A stretch of DNA of 64,000 nt from Macquaria australasica. Its lineage: Eukaryota; Chordata; Actinopteri; Centrarchiformes; Percichthyidae. Below, piece after piece: positions 46,401 through 57,952 of this stretch (position 1 is the first letter of the stretch; every line of letters starts with the position of its first letter). The DNA is taken from contig SEMN01000033.1 of assembly GCA_005408345.1 (NCBI GenBank), positions 338,501 through 402,500 on the forward strand, given 5' to 3'. The notes under the pieces were generated by a model, which saw nothing but the letters and a program-made list of their open reading frames with translations, ran no database searches and was not told the DNA's origin. The position numbers and the translations under genes were made by a program.

Positions 46401-49400
46401 AATATCTATGTGCTAGGTTATGTGCTTGGATTTTGTGTGTGTGTGTGTCTATGTATATGTGTGCGTTTGTTGTCTTTATGCAGTCTGGCTCTTTTAAAAG
46501 ATTCCCAAGGTGACATTTCTTTGAACGGAGTGCTCAAAAGGCCGCGCTCCTCCTCGCGTGTGTGTGTGCGGGGAGGTGAGTGTTTGTGCGACGCAGGGTT
46601 ATCTGAAAAGTCACGGCTGGTTGAGTTTGTCTGTTGTTCTCTGTACACCTCCAGCCAATTAAGAGACAAGACTGACAAATCTACACCTCCTCTTTCTCCT
46701 CCTTACCTAACCCTCCTTGTGTCCTCCTTTCTTTTCCTCCTCCTTTGTGTCTCCTCTTTATCCTACCTTCCCTTCCTCTTCCTTTTACCATACTCTGCTG
46801 GGGTTGACTTTCGCATTGGAAATGACCTTCCAGTGATGTGAACTTTTTAACAACATCAAGCCTCCTGCTGCAACAAAGTCACAAACCCAAAGGACAATTT
46901 TTTTTTTTCTCCACACTTTCTCAGCCAAGCCAAAATGCACTCTTTACACTTGAGGGTATAAACCCAAAAAGGCTTTTTTTTTTTTTTTTCAGGACAGAAG
47001 GTGATGCACATTTTGCAATGCGAATTTCATTTCAAGCCTAAAAGTATCTTCTTTCTTCTTCACCATAGCTTTCTCTGGCCACCCGCTGCATTCATGATGT
47101 ATTAGGAAATGTGTATTGAGAAAGATACAAGCTTTATATGCCATGTCGTGTTGTTCCTAAACTGGAATCCAGTTGTGTGGAATTTACATAAATACAGTTT
47201 AAGAGAGAGGGAAAAGAACATTGTGATCACATAGTGTTGCTTAAGCTTGCATATGGCATTTTGGCTTTGCTACAAAAGGCAACAACTTTAAAAATGGACG
47301 AGAAATCATTCATAATGAAATAGCTAAGTGTGAAGGCGAGGGGAAGAGAGGTTTTAGTCTTTGGTCCATTAAAGCTTTTCTAGCAGCTCTGTTTTTACTT
47401 TGTCAGTGAATGCAGAGTTTTCCATTATTTTTTTTTTCATCTCCTGCAGATAGAAAAATGACAATTCTCAAGTATTTGTCAGGGGATCTGCATTAGCAGC
47501 AGAGCAAAAGAAAAGCTACAAGCAAGATGGATGGGGGCTTGCGGAAGGAAATAGATTTGTGAAGTGATGCACCCTGGGACGGAGAGTTTGACAAAGAAGC
47601 ATGGAAGTACACTGAGAGGGAAGAGGGAAGGTATAGGATGACAGGTTACTTTCATTTGGGCTGTTTTGAAAGGGCTTTCCTCTTGTCCTGCAGTTACAGA
47701 TTGTGTGTCACCAAGGTCAAGGTATTCAAATGAGCATCGATGAGATGTGTGTGAGCCGAAGTGCACAGATTTCCCTTTTTAAAGGAAATAATAAGGACGT
47801 TGACATTGATTGTGACCCTGGTCGGGGAGAGTAAATGTTCTGTAGTTGAGGGAAATTGTTGCATAATTTGGATACACGTTGTCTATACTCTGGTTACCTT
47901 TTGCTATCTATTATCTGACAAACCACTCGCAGCTTAATTGGATCGAGTGGGAAAACGTTTTGAACTTTCACAAAACTGAGATTCAACATCCTGACTCGTG
48001 TGGAATGGTTTCTGTTTTTAATCCTCCCTCTCATTTCCCTGTCTCCGTGTGGAGCATGATAACGACTTCATTATCAGGCCATTGTTTTAATTTTGTTCTT
48101 TATTTGGCACATTCAGTGCCACAAACAACAACCTCCAATCTCTATTTAAAAGGTATTTTTTTAACACGCAACTAATGACATGCTGCGTTATTGCTATGTG
48201 GCCATTACGCACCAGTGTCTCTGATTATTTATGATTCCCTTTTCTCTCCTCCTTCTATCTTCTTCTGCAGGCACGCAGAAGATCTGTCTGATCATTCTGA
48301 ACCAGCCTCTGGAGAAGGACTACCTACACATCCTCTGGAGTAAAGGTATATCTCCCACACCACCAACACAGATCAAACAAGCCCCGATTATATCACTTAA
48401 GTCCGGTCTGCATTGGTTTGCACTGAGCATGCATTCCCCTGTTTTGTTTTTTGTCAGACTGGCTCTCCAGCCTGTGTAGCCTCCGCTGTGCAAAGTCTTA
48501 ATTGCCGACTGCCCACGTTTTCTGTGAGATGTGTTTTAATGAAGTTAAAGATGACAATTTTTTTTGCAGAAAATAATTTTCCTTTCTGCAAGGGTGAGTT
48601 GTTATTTTATTTTAACTCATTTGGCTGCATGACCGGAACAATTATTATAATCAAAACAAAGATAACATACACAAAAGGCGTTTCTATTGGCTTCACAGCG
48701 TAAATATGCAGCATGGTTTTGTTGCCCCTGAGACACTGGCTTTTTTGCATTATGATTAAATGGCATAATGATTTTTGAATCTGAAATTTCAGTTGAATTT
48801 CTGACACAAGCATCAACAACTAAACTGTCTGTGTCTGTGACAAGCTGAAACAGGCTCATTTAACTTTACAGATACACCCAAAATGTATGTGATCGAATAA
48901 GAGCTATATTGTAACTTAAAAGGCATGTATGCATTTCATTCATTATTTTCATGAATGAGCCATAAACTTAACTGTGCAATTTGTTTTTATTATAGCCTAT
49001 TGAAAGCACTCTTATAGCAATCGTAAGGTCTCAAGGTAACAAGGATGGCACGTCCATTCAGATCCATTCAAGTGTGTATACATTTACTATAGATAATTGG
49101 TTGGTAAATAATGTGCACACAGGCAGTGGCATTACGCATCTAGTCCACTCTGCAGGGGAGTGACAGGGTCGATATAAACAAACCCACTGGACTCGAGACC
49201 CCTTGCATTCAGAATGTGGGAGTTTCAGTCATAACAAATCCACCCTCAGCGCTGACTCTGAGCTGAGCTTACATCTGTGAGGCCTCTTGCAGCCTTTCAT
49301 CAGTGAGGGGAAATGGTCTGGTTAGTGCAGGATATGTGGTTGTGTTTGTCATTGATGCACAACCCTTTCTTGTACGTATAAAGTTAGCAAACAATTTTCT

Positions 49401-52400
49401 GTGAAAAAGGGCTGACAATTACGAGCAGGACAGGGTGTATACATTCATATCCATACAGTACTTATATAATAATAATAATAATATAATACAACCTCACTGA
49501 ATGGCTCCACTTTTGCAGTTTAGATTAACAGTCATGCCAAAGGGCATTTTGATGATTACTTTCACATCAGCAACCTGCTGGTCACAAGTTAGCTGGCAGT
49601 TTATGAACCAAGGAAGTCCCCTAGATTCAAACCACTTTTTTGTAGCTGGTAACTAGAGGATTTAAAAATGCATTTGATTTTCCTTCTGCTTCATGAGTAG
49701 ACTGATAGTCTAAGGCCCTTTTATCAGAGTAAAAGACAAACAATAATTCTGAAAACTCAAAAACATGCACAAAAGGCTCATCGTTAAAAGAGGAAAAATA
49801 GGTTTTTGAAAGGAAGTAGAGCTCCAGACTCCCTGAGGTGTCGCTTATGAGATGCATAGCAGTTGTGCTACTTGGCTGTGATGTGTTAAATATGCAAAGC
49901 TGACTTTGAGGCTTTAAACCAGACAGAGTCATCTCAACCTGTATCCTTCAACTTTGTTTTTCTTTTGAATCTGGTGAACTGAACAAGAATAAAATGAACC
50001 AAACTGTGCTGAATGTGTTAGGCATGTAGCTGTTTAATCAAAGACGGAGTGGAGAGAAGTGGCCTGGATCACTGGTTCTCAACAGTTTTGATTCTGAGAC
50101 CATGAAACAACAACAAAAAAACAGTAGGCATACAAATGTATGAAAAATGTAATACACAAACGTATGTAATAAGAGAGGAAGGTTAGCAAACAAAGAAACT
50201 TTGAAGCCAAACTTTTGATTAAAACCACATCAGACTGAATTTTAATGAATACTGCTTTGATATTCTTATCAACTTAGCAAAAACCCAAGAGGCACCTGAG
50301 CTCTTTCCATCGCACAGCAGTCACACAGTTAGACAGACGCTGTTGATTTTTGCCTTTATACTAGAGGACCTCTAGAAAATATTTAATGGCACTAGACAAA
50401 GCAATTTCCTCATCTGATTTCACACCAAAGGTTGCCTGCTGCCCCAAGATAAAGATTCTTTGGTTAATCTATTAAGTGAGAAGAATAGAAAATATAGAAT
50501 TAAAATAAAGAAAAGCATAAAACAAACATCATGTTAAATTAAATTAATTGATGCTAAATCTCATCAAAGTCTTACACTGTACATCCAGAGTAAAGGGAAA
50601 AGCCACTTTTCTGTGGATCTGCACAATCAAAAATCACATTGCTTGTTTTTTCAGAAAATTGCAGTTGCAGTATGATTTTTAAATTCATTTGCATGATGCA
50701 TCCATTTGTAATTTTTCATCTAAATTGAAGACAGTGTTTCAATATTCTTCTTAAATTGTATGTTTTCTACCAATATTGGGAGATATTAGACTTGTAATAG
50801 ATTATTTACACCCTGTTGATTACAACTGACCCTCAACAGTGTTTGGAGATTGATACTTTTGATTTAATATATTTACTTTTTATTCAAACTGTGACCAGAT
50901 CAGCAAAGTTTCAGGGATTCAATTTCACATAAATGCATTTTGTTATTGCATATCCTTTTGCTGATTGTCTCACTAATGTTTTTGTCATCCCATTCAATAC
51001 TTGCTAGTAATACAGGAACAAGAATCATAAGGCAAGCATTGCATCAAATCATCAAACCAACCAACTGCACCATTTGGCGACCGCTGTGAGATAGACGGAC
51101 ATATCAGATGTACTTTGACAGTATGATGCAGCTTGATAGTCTCATATGGCAGATTTGGTCATTTGCTCCCTCTTAGATAACTTATTAAAAAAAGTTTCAG
51201 AGATTTTGGGTGGTTTTTAAGTGCCACAAGCAATGCTGTGGTGTGGATGTCAGAAATTGGGGAGCATTCTTGATCAGTTTTGCTCTTGGCAGCCGTGCAT
51301 ATGGGACTCGAAGAAGTTTTGACAGGATGATGATGGTGCCTGAATGGCAGATCTCTCTCTCTCGCAGTGTGACGGTAAACACGCTTGTAGCAAGTTTAGC
51401 GTTCCTCACTTGATATGCCATGTATTTTTAATGTTGTTTATGAGATAAGCAGATGTCAGCGTGCGCATGAGCGTGTCTGAGTGTGTGTCACTCTGCAGAT
51501 GCTCGTTCACCTATAGGCCTCATAGCCAGGTCTCCACCCTTAGAGACGCAGACATCTGCACACTCACACACGCACACATACACACAGGCACTCTCAGGTC
51601 CTCTGATGTGCTGCCCCTGGGCCCCCTCATCACCTGTGGGAGAGGTAGAGCAGCAGGGAGCAAAGGAGTGATGGAGGCTGGAAGAGTGCAACAGTGATCA
51701 AAGGGAAACTCTCAAGCTGCTTATCTCACTCACGCACCCTCTCACTGATCTAATCCATCAGTCACCCACTTGCTCATCTAGTCAGTCACCCACTCACTCA
51801 TTCACTCGCTCAATCAGTCACTCATTTACTTACTTACAGATCCTTCACTTACTCACTGTGCAACAACACAAACAAGCAAATCAATAAAGCAATCAGTGAA
51901 GGGAACTCTCTCTACAAGGCAAAAAACAGCCTGTGTTTACCACAAGTGCCTCTTTTCATCATTTTGTTGATGTGGAGCAGCTTGCTGAAGTTGAAGTTTA
52001 GTTGAGTATCAGCCTTACAATCAAGGCCGGTTGGGTGACGTGGCTGCAATGTGTTGGTGTGCACATACACACTTCCTGCACTTTGGCATAGAAGCACACA
52101 TGAGAATTCGAAGAGAGAGGCTGTTAGTGAGGACTGATAGATCTGATAGAGATTAAAAGAGCTAAAAAGCAAATTCTTGTAAGGCTGTCAATGGAAAGGA
52201 AAGGAGAAGGAGCTGGTGAAACTGTGCCACCTAGAATAACAAAGAGAAGGATAGAGCAGAAGAATAAAGACTAACAGAGTGGAGCTGGAGAGAAAGGAAA
52301 ATTAGATGTTTGTGTGGGAAATCAATCAAATTTGAGGCGAGGTGTAGAGAGCAGGGTGGATCTGGAGACAGGGTGACAGATGGAGGGGGAGAGGTGGACT

Positions 52401-55400
52401 GATAGATGAAGGTAGGGTGTCAAGGCATCATAATAAGGATAAAAATCTTTTCACAGCTCTCTGTGACCGTTTGCCCTCTCCTATACTGCGCTAAAGCCCC
52501 AACCTGACAGCCATTAATCCTCACCACTAACGTCATCAATACTGGCCTGCTATAGAATATACCCCACAGCAATGTGTGTATGTGTTTCTGAATGAACGTG
52601 TACATGCATCTTTTTTGCATCAAACTCGGCAGCGAAATAGATGATTAAAAAGCACTGGAATGACAGGTTTAGTACTATGTGTGGAAGTGCATTATCTCCT
52701 GCCCACCGCATGTATCTATCATACAGCAGAGTGAGTGACAGGAGGAGATGGCTCCGAAGCCTGCGGGGAGGGATTATTATGGCTAGTTAATTTACAAGGT
52801 CATCTCCCCTGACTTCTTCTGCTGTGCCCGCTCAGCTCACATCACATCACCGTCAGGATTCATAAGGCTTCTATGTCTCTGGTGATTTTCTGTTGAGTTT
52901 GTTTGTTCTCTTATGCTGTGAAGAGAAAGAGAAGATGGAGTTGGTTAGGCTGTTGCATTCACAATTGTGGCATACTTCAAACAGCCGGCAATTCGTTGTT
53001 TTCAGTGGGAGACAGTAATTGCATCTTCAACGCCCGTGGACGGAGTGCAGATGGAGAGATAATCTTCAGTTCAGTTTAGCCACTTTTGCCGTTTAGTGTG
53101 ATGAAGACAAATTGAATGTTGAGAGACCTAGAAAGACAGACACTCCAAGAGGCATTTGAGAAAGTTCCTCTTACAATGAAAATCAACTTTTGAATAAGCT
53201 TGACCTGTTTATGTGAATTTGGAGTAACTGCAACCTTAAACGACAAAAGAAGCACACTCTTGACTATCTGACATGCAGACATGAGGACAATTAAAGCTAT
53301 AAAACTTAAAAATATGGTTACACACTCAAGGATGTCAACCTTAACACAGGAAACACAGTTCTTTACTGTGACAAAATATAAAACCAATTACTGATAAATG
53401 CAAAGCAGAAAAAGTAAAAAAAAAAAAAACTTGAACAGACTGTATTGGATAAAACGTGTCCAACTGGTGATTATCAGACTAATGTCAGCCTGGTGTCTGA
53501 CCTGCAGTGCAGCATCAAGTATTTTTCTCACACATAAGTATCTGATTGTGTTTGTCTTTCCCAACTTGTAAAAACGATTTTTTCCCGACATTGCAATGTG
53601 CTGCCCTGATTACAGGTACCCTATGGAGTTTTTGACCACTTGTAGTGCTCTGGAGCAATGTTTTTACATGTCTTTACACATCTGCTTTTATATAGAACTG
53701 GAAGAGACCTTTTGCTTACCAAAACGAGCATCGGCAAGGAGAAGTCTCGCATGATAAAATTTAGCAGTTTGTGGTTGACTGACGGCCCTTTTGTTAAGCC
53801 ACAGTGTGAATGAAAAATGGTCAGAAAATGCATATAATGGGAAATTATACAAACGTAAGTAGATCATGTTATGACCTGTGTGTGTGTGTGCGTGCGCCAT
53901 GCAAACAGAGCTGACTAAATGATTGACAGACAGAAGTAACTGTTCTAGAACCCTAAGTCTGAAATTATTCAGTGTGTGTTTGTGTGTGTAGATACTTGTA
54001 CGCAGATAATGACTGATAGCTTTACAGTCTGTCACCACCAGGCTTAAAGAACACTTTCTCTGTTTTTCGAGAAGTTGTCATTTGAAAAGTTTCTCAGCCT
54101 TTGCACTCTGTCGGAGATAATGAGTCATTTACATTCCAATCATTTCTTGACGTGAAACATCGACAGCAGGTGGTGGGGATTATGAGTAAAAGCACTACCT
54201 TGAGTACAAGTGTCTTATTTACATCAATGCAAATGTATCTGCATTCACTTACGTTTTAAGTGCTCAAGGCGAGGATAGTTAGATTGAAGGATATCCCCCT
54301 GTGTCAGAATAATCATTCCTCTCCATTTAACTGCTAATCGAGTCTACTTTAGTGTATGCGTGAGTCTGTGTTACAGTATGTAGGTGTACACAGTATGCAT
54401 TGTTACATGCTAAACCTATTTTTAAGAGTCATGGTGGTAATTTGTTAAGAGTTGTGTGATATTTAGAAATGATTGCTGTGAAGGTGACAGTTGTGCTAAG
54501 TTTAAACTCACACATTTGTTGTAGGGTAAAGTTTACAGAAATGTGAACTTTAATATTTTATTCATGTCTGTGACGTGTGCAGATCAGTTTACAAATAGAA
54601 AGTGTTGATGTTTATTTTACCCTGAAGTGTGAGGTAGGTAGTCACAAGGAAACACTTAGACAGTATTGTCACATTAATAATTAAACACCTTAGAACAAAA
54701 GGTGATATTTTTGAAGTTAATGCCAGTTTGGTAAAGCACAAAAGGTACCCTGTGGAGTTTTTGACCACTAGTAGCGCTGTGGAGCAATGTTTTTCGAGCG
54801 GGTGCCCGTTTTGTTAGTATCTCGTTTGTTGGCATGAGAATGCACAGACACGCACATGTGGGCAGTGTGAACCACACTGACGATGATCATTTCACACTAT
54901 TCCACTGATCGACAGTCAGTGGCGATAATGCGTCAAGAAACATAGCAATGCGACAACAAAGGCAGGGAAGAAGAAGACTGTTAGCTAGTATACATGCATG
55001 TAAATGACAGGTTTTAAACTATTTAGAAAATCCGAGTATTGCGAGGAAGGTAAGGCCCCGCACACCCTGACAGGTGTCAAGTTGAAGATGGGCAAAACTA
55101 TGCTGTAGTGTATGTTGTGTCATAAACTAATAGACCTTTTTCACAGCAAACATTTTGGCAGGTCATAGTAGGAAAAGCACAAGTGTAATTGATAACATTA
55201 AAAATGACCACATTCCATTTAGGCGAGTCAGTTCCAGGGGCCTGCTATTGTGCATGCTGGCTCACTGGGACACTTAATGCAACTGAGCCATTGTTTATGG
55301 AATATGTTTCACTTTTGCTTTTCCTGCTATGACAAGTTACAGTGTCTGCTGTGAAAAAGGTTTATTAGAATGATAAAGGTGTAATTTGTCCCACCCGAAC

Positions 55401-57952
55401 AGGAGACTGAGGGAGATGTCAATCAAACAATGTGTACAGATCCACACAGATGTGACGAGGCCTAATCAGGCAACAAAATTAATATCACCTGTGTGGGTGT
55501 GCCATAGGTGTTCATGGCCTTTAAACACATTTGGCTGACTTCAAGGATACACAATTAGTTTTGGTAAGAAACACTGAATGCAAATATAACTTTTGTTTCT
55601 TAACAAGAAAACCTCACAGGGTACCTTTAACTGGGTCTGCGTGTAACCACTGCTTCCCTAGGCTAAGGCTTGCATCCACCAATGAGCAAATAAATTCAGT
55701 GCTATGAGACAGGATTTTGCAGCTCTGTACAGTTATCACAGCAGCAAACATTTTCTCTTCCATATGGATGATTGCGAGGTATGCAGTAGAAATGTGCCGT
55801 TCAAGTTACAAAGTCTATCAGGAATGTGTGCTTGCTTGCACAAATTATATTGGCCAGTGCAGAGCATTACTGGATGTGTTGCAGAAAAAGTTGAGCCAGG
55901 TTAAAATGTTTTGCCCCTTTGTTGGTATAATACTAATCAGCAGTAGGTACCCACCTTTAAGCGTTGTGGCTATTACAGTTTTTATAAGATAGCCACTGTC
56001 TGAAATGCATGATGCTATGAAGCCAGGCTGTTCTGAAGGCAGCACAGGGTCCAAACCAGTATGAGCAAAATGTACGTGATAAAATGGGGAATGAGTGTGA
56101 AGAAAAGTGGCAAACAAAGTGAAATTCATTTCAAGGTGAAATTTCATTTCATTTTAACTTGTAATATGCTTTCCCAGATAGTGTGTAGTGACTTATGCAC
56201 ACACATGGCCACATGTAGTAAACCAGTTCACATGTGTAATAGACAGCTGTGACTGGAGATTATTTTTCACACCATGCCCTGTTGTATCACTTTTTTTTTG
56301 CAACCAAACAGATGACATGCACACAGGCACGTGTACAGTCAGTGATGGGTTTGGGGAATGGACACAGTTGGAGAAAGAAAGAAAAGGACAGAAAACACAC
56401 GTACAACGGTTGCCCGTCTCTTTGGTGCAGGCTTTAGTTAGTTTTAAATTAGGTGGAAGTAGAAAACTACAGCTGATTCTTTGAAGTCTTTCCCCTGTGT
56501 GCGCCACAACAGCCCCAAACAGGAAAGGGCTCTTAAAAAATAGGCTGTCTGTTCAATTTGAATAGAATGGAGGCCATGAAAGAGCATACATTTGCAAATA
56601 GTTTGCATCTTATTTAGTGCAACTTGAATACCATTTTAAGAACAGCAAATAACCGCCTCATTTGTCTGTTTTTAAAATCAGAAAAGAAAAGTGCTCTTTC
56701 ACTTACTTTTCCTTTAAAAGGTCAAATCAAACTTTTTAACCAAAATACTTTACTTGTCTGTGTAGTGTGCCTTTTTGTTATGTTTTCATTGGCAGAAAGG
56801 TGGTTTCTTTCTTACTAATTTGGATCTCATTCAAAGTGCTGACATTTTTTGCAGTGATTGAAATAACAAAAACCTTGACATTGCTCATATTGGTGTCCAA
56901 GTTAGGGCTGTGTTTAAATCGCAAGATGTTATGTTTTTCCTTTTTTTTTTATAAATGTGTTCTTGTGCACTCATTGCTCTGACAGCCAGATGTATAAAGC
57001 AACAGAATCTGTCCTTGAACATTCGTCTTTTTGTATCAGTGTTTAATAGCATTGCTTTTATTATATGGCACAAATCTAAACAATTCTCATAAAATAAGTC
57101 AGTGAATTGCATTGTTTGGCGTGTATGTTGACTTTAAAATCAAGTCAGCAGGCTACAGAGGCTGTAGGTGTACTCTCAAAATACCATTGACACCTTTTTG
57201 AAAAGAAACCGCACCACAGGATAAAGAGAGAGCATGCAGTAGTATATTTATCAGGAGAAGCACTGGAAAGATGTCACATGTGTGATATGGCTCCTACAAA
57301 CAGCACACCTCAGCACACAAGGCCCTGTCTGAGAATAATTTTTTTGAACCAGCTTGTATAACTTGCACGCATAAATGGTAGGTCACATTTCCTAATTCCT
57401 CACCTAACAAAGTATGTCATATCCAGTGCCAAGTGTTATTAGTATGTACCATTCATGTTTGTATCCCACTCCTGTGGAACTAATCATAAGTCTGCGGTGA
57501 GGCTTTCTGAATGTGATGAGTTTTTTGGGAGGGACAAATGATGTTAGTGAAGTGTGGAGAAAATTACACCTGTATGCCACCAGTCAGACTCGACTAAGGT
57601 GGTGCACATAGATAGGAACATAACAAATTGACTCAATAATCGAAACATCCTAAAGTGAAGTGGACACACCCACCCTAAGCTCACCTCTGCATAAGTGGAA
57701 GCTGGTTTATTGTGACACTACACATCGTTTATACCAGTTTGAACTTGGTCATATGTAACAGTAACTTGGTTATATTTTAAAAGGCAGAAATGTGTCTTCA
57801 GTGAATGTAAGGTGTGCCATTCATTTAAAATGAATTGCCTCCAGTTACGCAGGCTAAATTATCTCTGTCTGCCTTTCTGTAGCTGTCTTGAGGGCATGTG
57901 CTGATGGAGCTGCCAATCACCTTCATAACATCACTGCTGGAGAACGAGACAG
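43404..57952 (+). CDS. tpk1: tpk1, thiamine pyrophosphokinase 1, 5' part of gene (first three coding exons)
   Basis: The family enzyme transfers pyrophosphate from ATP to thiamine, making the cofactor thiamine pyrophosphate and AMP in the cytosol. The coding segments join as 43404-43446, 48271-48345 and 57883-57952, giving 62 codons plus two bases. The reading begins MDEELTPLDCLLPSG, continues with CLIILNQPLEKDY and LHILWSKAVLRACADG, and ends near NITAGERD. This follows the start of vertebrate TPK1 (TPLEPLLPTG, ILNQPLD, LWNKALLRACADGGAN, ITEGER), with one extra residue before the LW pair. All junctions are GT-AG and the two split codons (Gly15, Ala40) read correctly. Only the N-terminal part of the catalytic domain is present; the GDFDS-type and later motifs and the thiamine-binding C-terminal domain must be encoded beyond 64000. 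The usual ADGGAN reads ADGAAN here. Introns are 4824 and 9537 bp. Confidence 0.95.
43447..48270 (+). other. tpk1: tpk1 intron 2
   Basis: The intron is 4824 bp, GT-AG, bounded by exons that match TPK1. It is AT-rich and holds short (GT)n near 46434-46449, a CpG-bearing patch near 46530-46600, poly(T) runs near 46900-46990, and no recognisable gene or intact transposon. Confidence 0.9.
48271..48345 (+). CDS. tpk1: tpk1 second coding exon
   Basis: A pyrimidine-rich acceptor (TCTTCTGCAG) precedes the exon and a GTATAT donor follows it. It completes Gly15, gives 24 codons including KICLIILNQPLEKDYLHILW, and ends with the G of Ala40. ILNQPL is the conserved first beta-strand signature of animal TPK. 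The 75-bp length is a multiple of three. Confidence 0.95.
49469..49490. repeat. Short (AAT)n repeat
   Basis: Five to six AAT units, then ATAATAC, in tpk1 intron 3. Confidence 0.8.
51721..51838. repeat. Degenerate (CACT)n-type repeat
   Basis: CACTCA, CAGTCACCCACT and TCACTCATTTACTTAC units recur with many substitutions in tpk1 intron 3. Confidence 0.75.
53614..53690 (+). mobile_element. Left-end fragment of the AAAGGTACC element
   Basis: AGGTACCCTATGGAGTTTTT and GACCACTTGTAGTGCTCTGG match the first 60 or so bases of the element at 54741, after which similarity fades. No right end is seen nearby. Confidence 0.55.
54741..55630. mobile_element. AAAGGTACC-ended DNA transposon (non-autonomous), interrupted by a second MITE
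   Basis: The left end is AAAGGTACCCTGTGGAG and the right end is CCTCACAGGGTACCTTTAA, inverted copies over about 16 bases. The total is about 890 bp, of which 240 bp (55128-55367) is a nested insertion, leaving about 650 bp. TTAA is present at the right tip only. No transposase frame is visible. A left-end copy occurs at 53614. Confidence 0.7.
55128..55367. mobile_element. Long-TIR MITE, copy 2, nested in the AAAGGTACC element
   Basis: The ends TAATAGACCTTTTTCACAGC and TGCTGTGAAAAAGGTTTATTA are inverted copies. The inverted match continues inward for about 55 bases (TAGGAAAAGCACAAGTG against CACTTTTGCTTTTCCTGC). The centre holds TGTGCATGCTGGCTCACTGG. The same sequence family occurs at 3517-3775. 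Confidence 0.8.
57883..57952 (+). CDS. tpk1: tpk1 third coding exon
   Basis: The exon follows the acceptor CTTTCTGTAG and ends at an AG|GTGATT donor. It completes Ala40 and encodes VLRACADGAANHLHNITAGERD plus two bases. RACADG is the ATP/thiamine-pocket loop of the family (ADGGAN in human); the second glycine is alanine here, a mild change. The next exon, expected to start with a residue such as FLP followed by GDFDS, is not visible in the remaining 6 kb. Confidence 0.94.

Larger units (their letters stand above)
48346..57882 (+). other. tpk1: tpk1 intron 3
   Basis: The intron is 9537 bp, GT-AG. It contains a decayed AAT repeat (about 49469-49490), a degenerate CACT/CAGT repeat (51721-51838), a terminal piece of the AAAGGTACC element (53614-53690), and the complete element at 54741-55630 with a second MITE nested in it. 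The remaining sequence shows no coding exons. Confidence 0.9.

Noticed and set aside
46344..46841. 165-residue + strand frame in tpk1 intron 2
   Set aside because: Composed of GT-repeat Cys/Val and Leu/Ser-rich pyrimidine-run translation; inside an intron and without homology I can recognise.
50060..50140. Possible repeat beginning CTGGTTCTCAACAG
   Set aside because: Resembles the start of a common vertebrate repeat but the similarity is too short to delimit or support.
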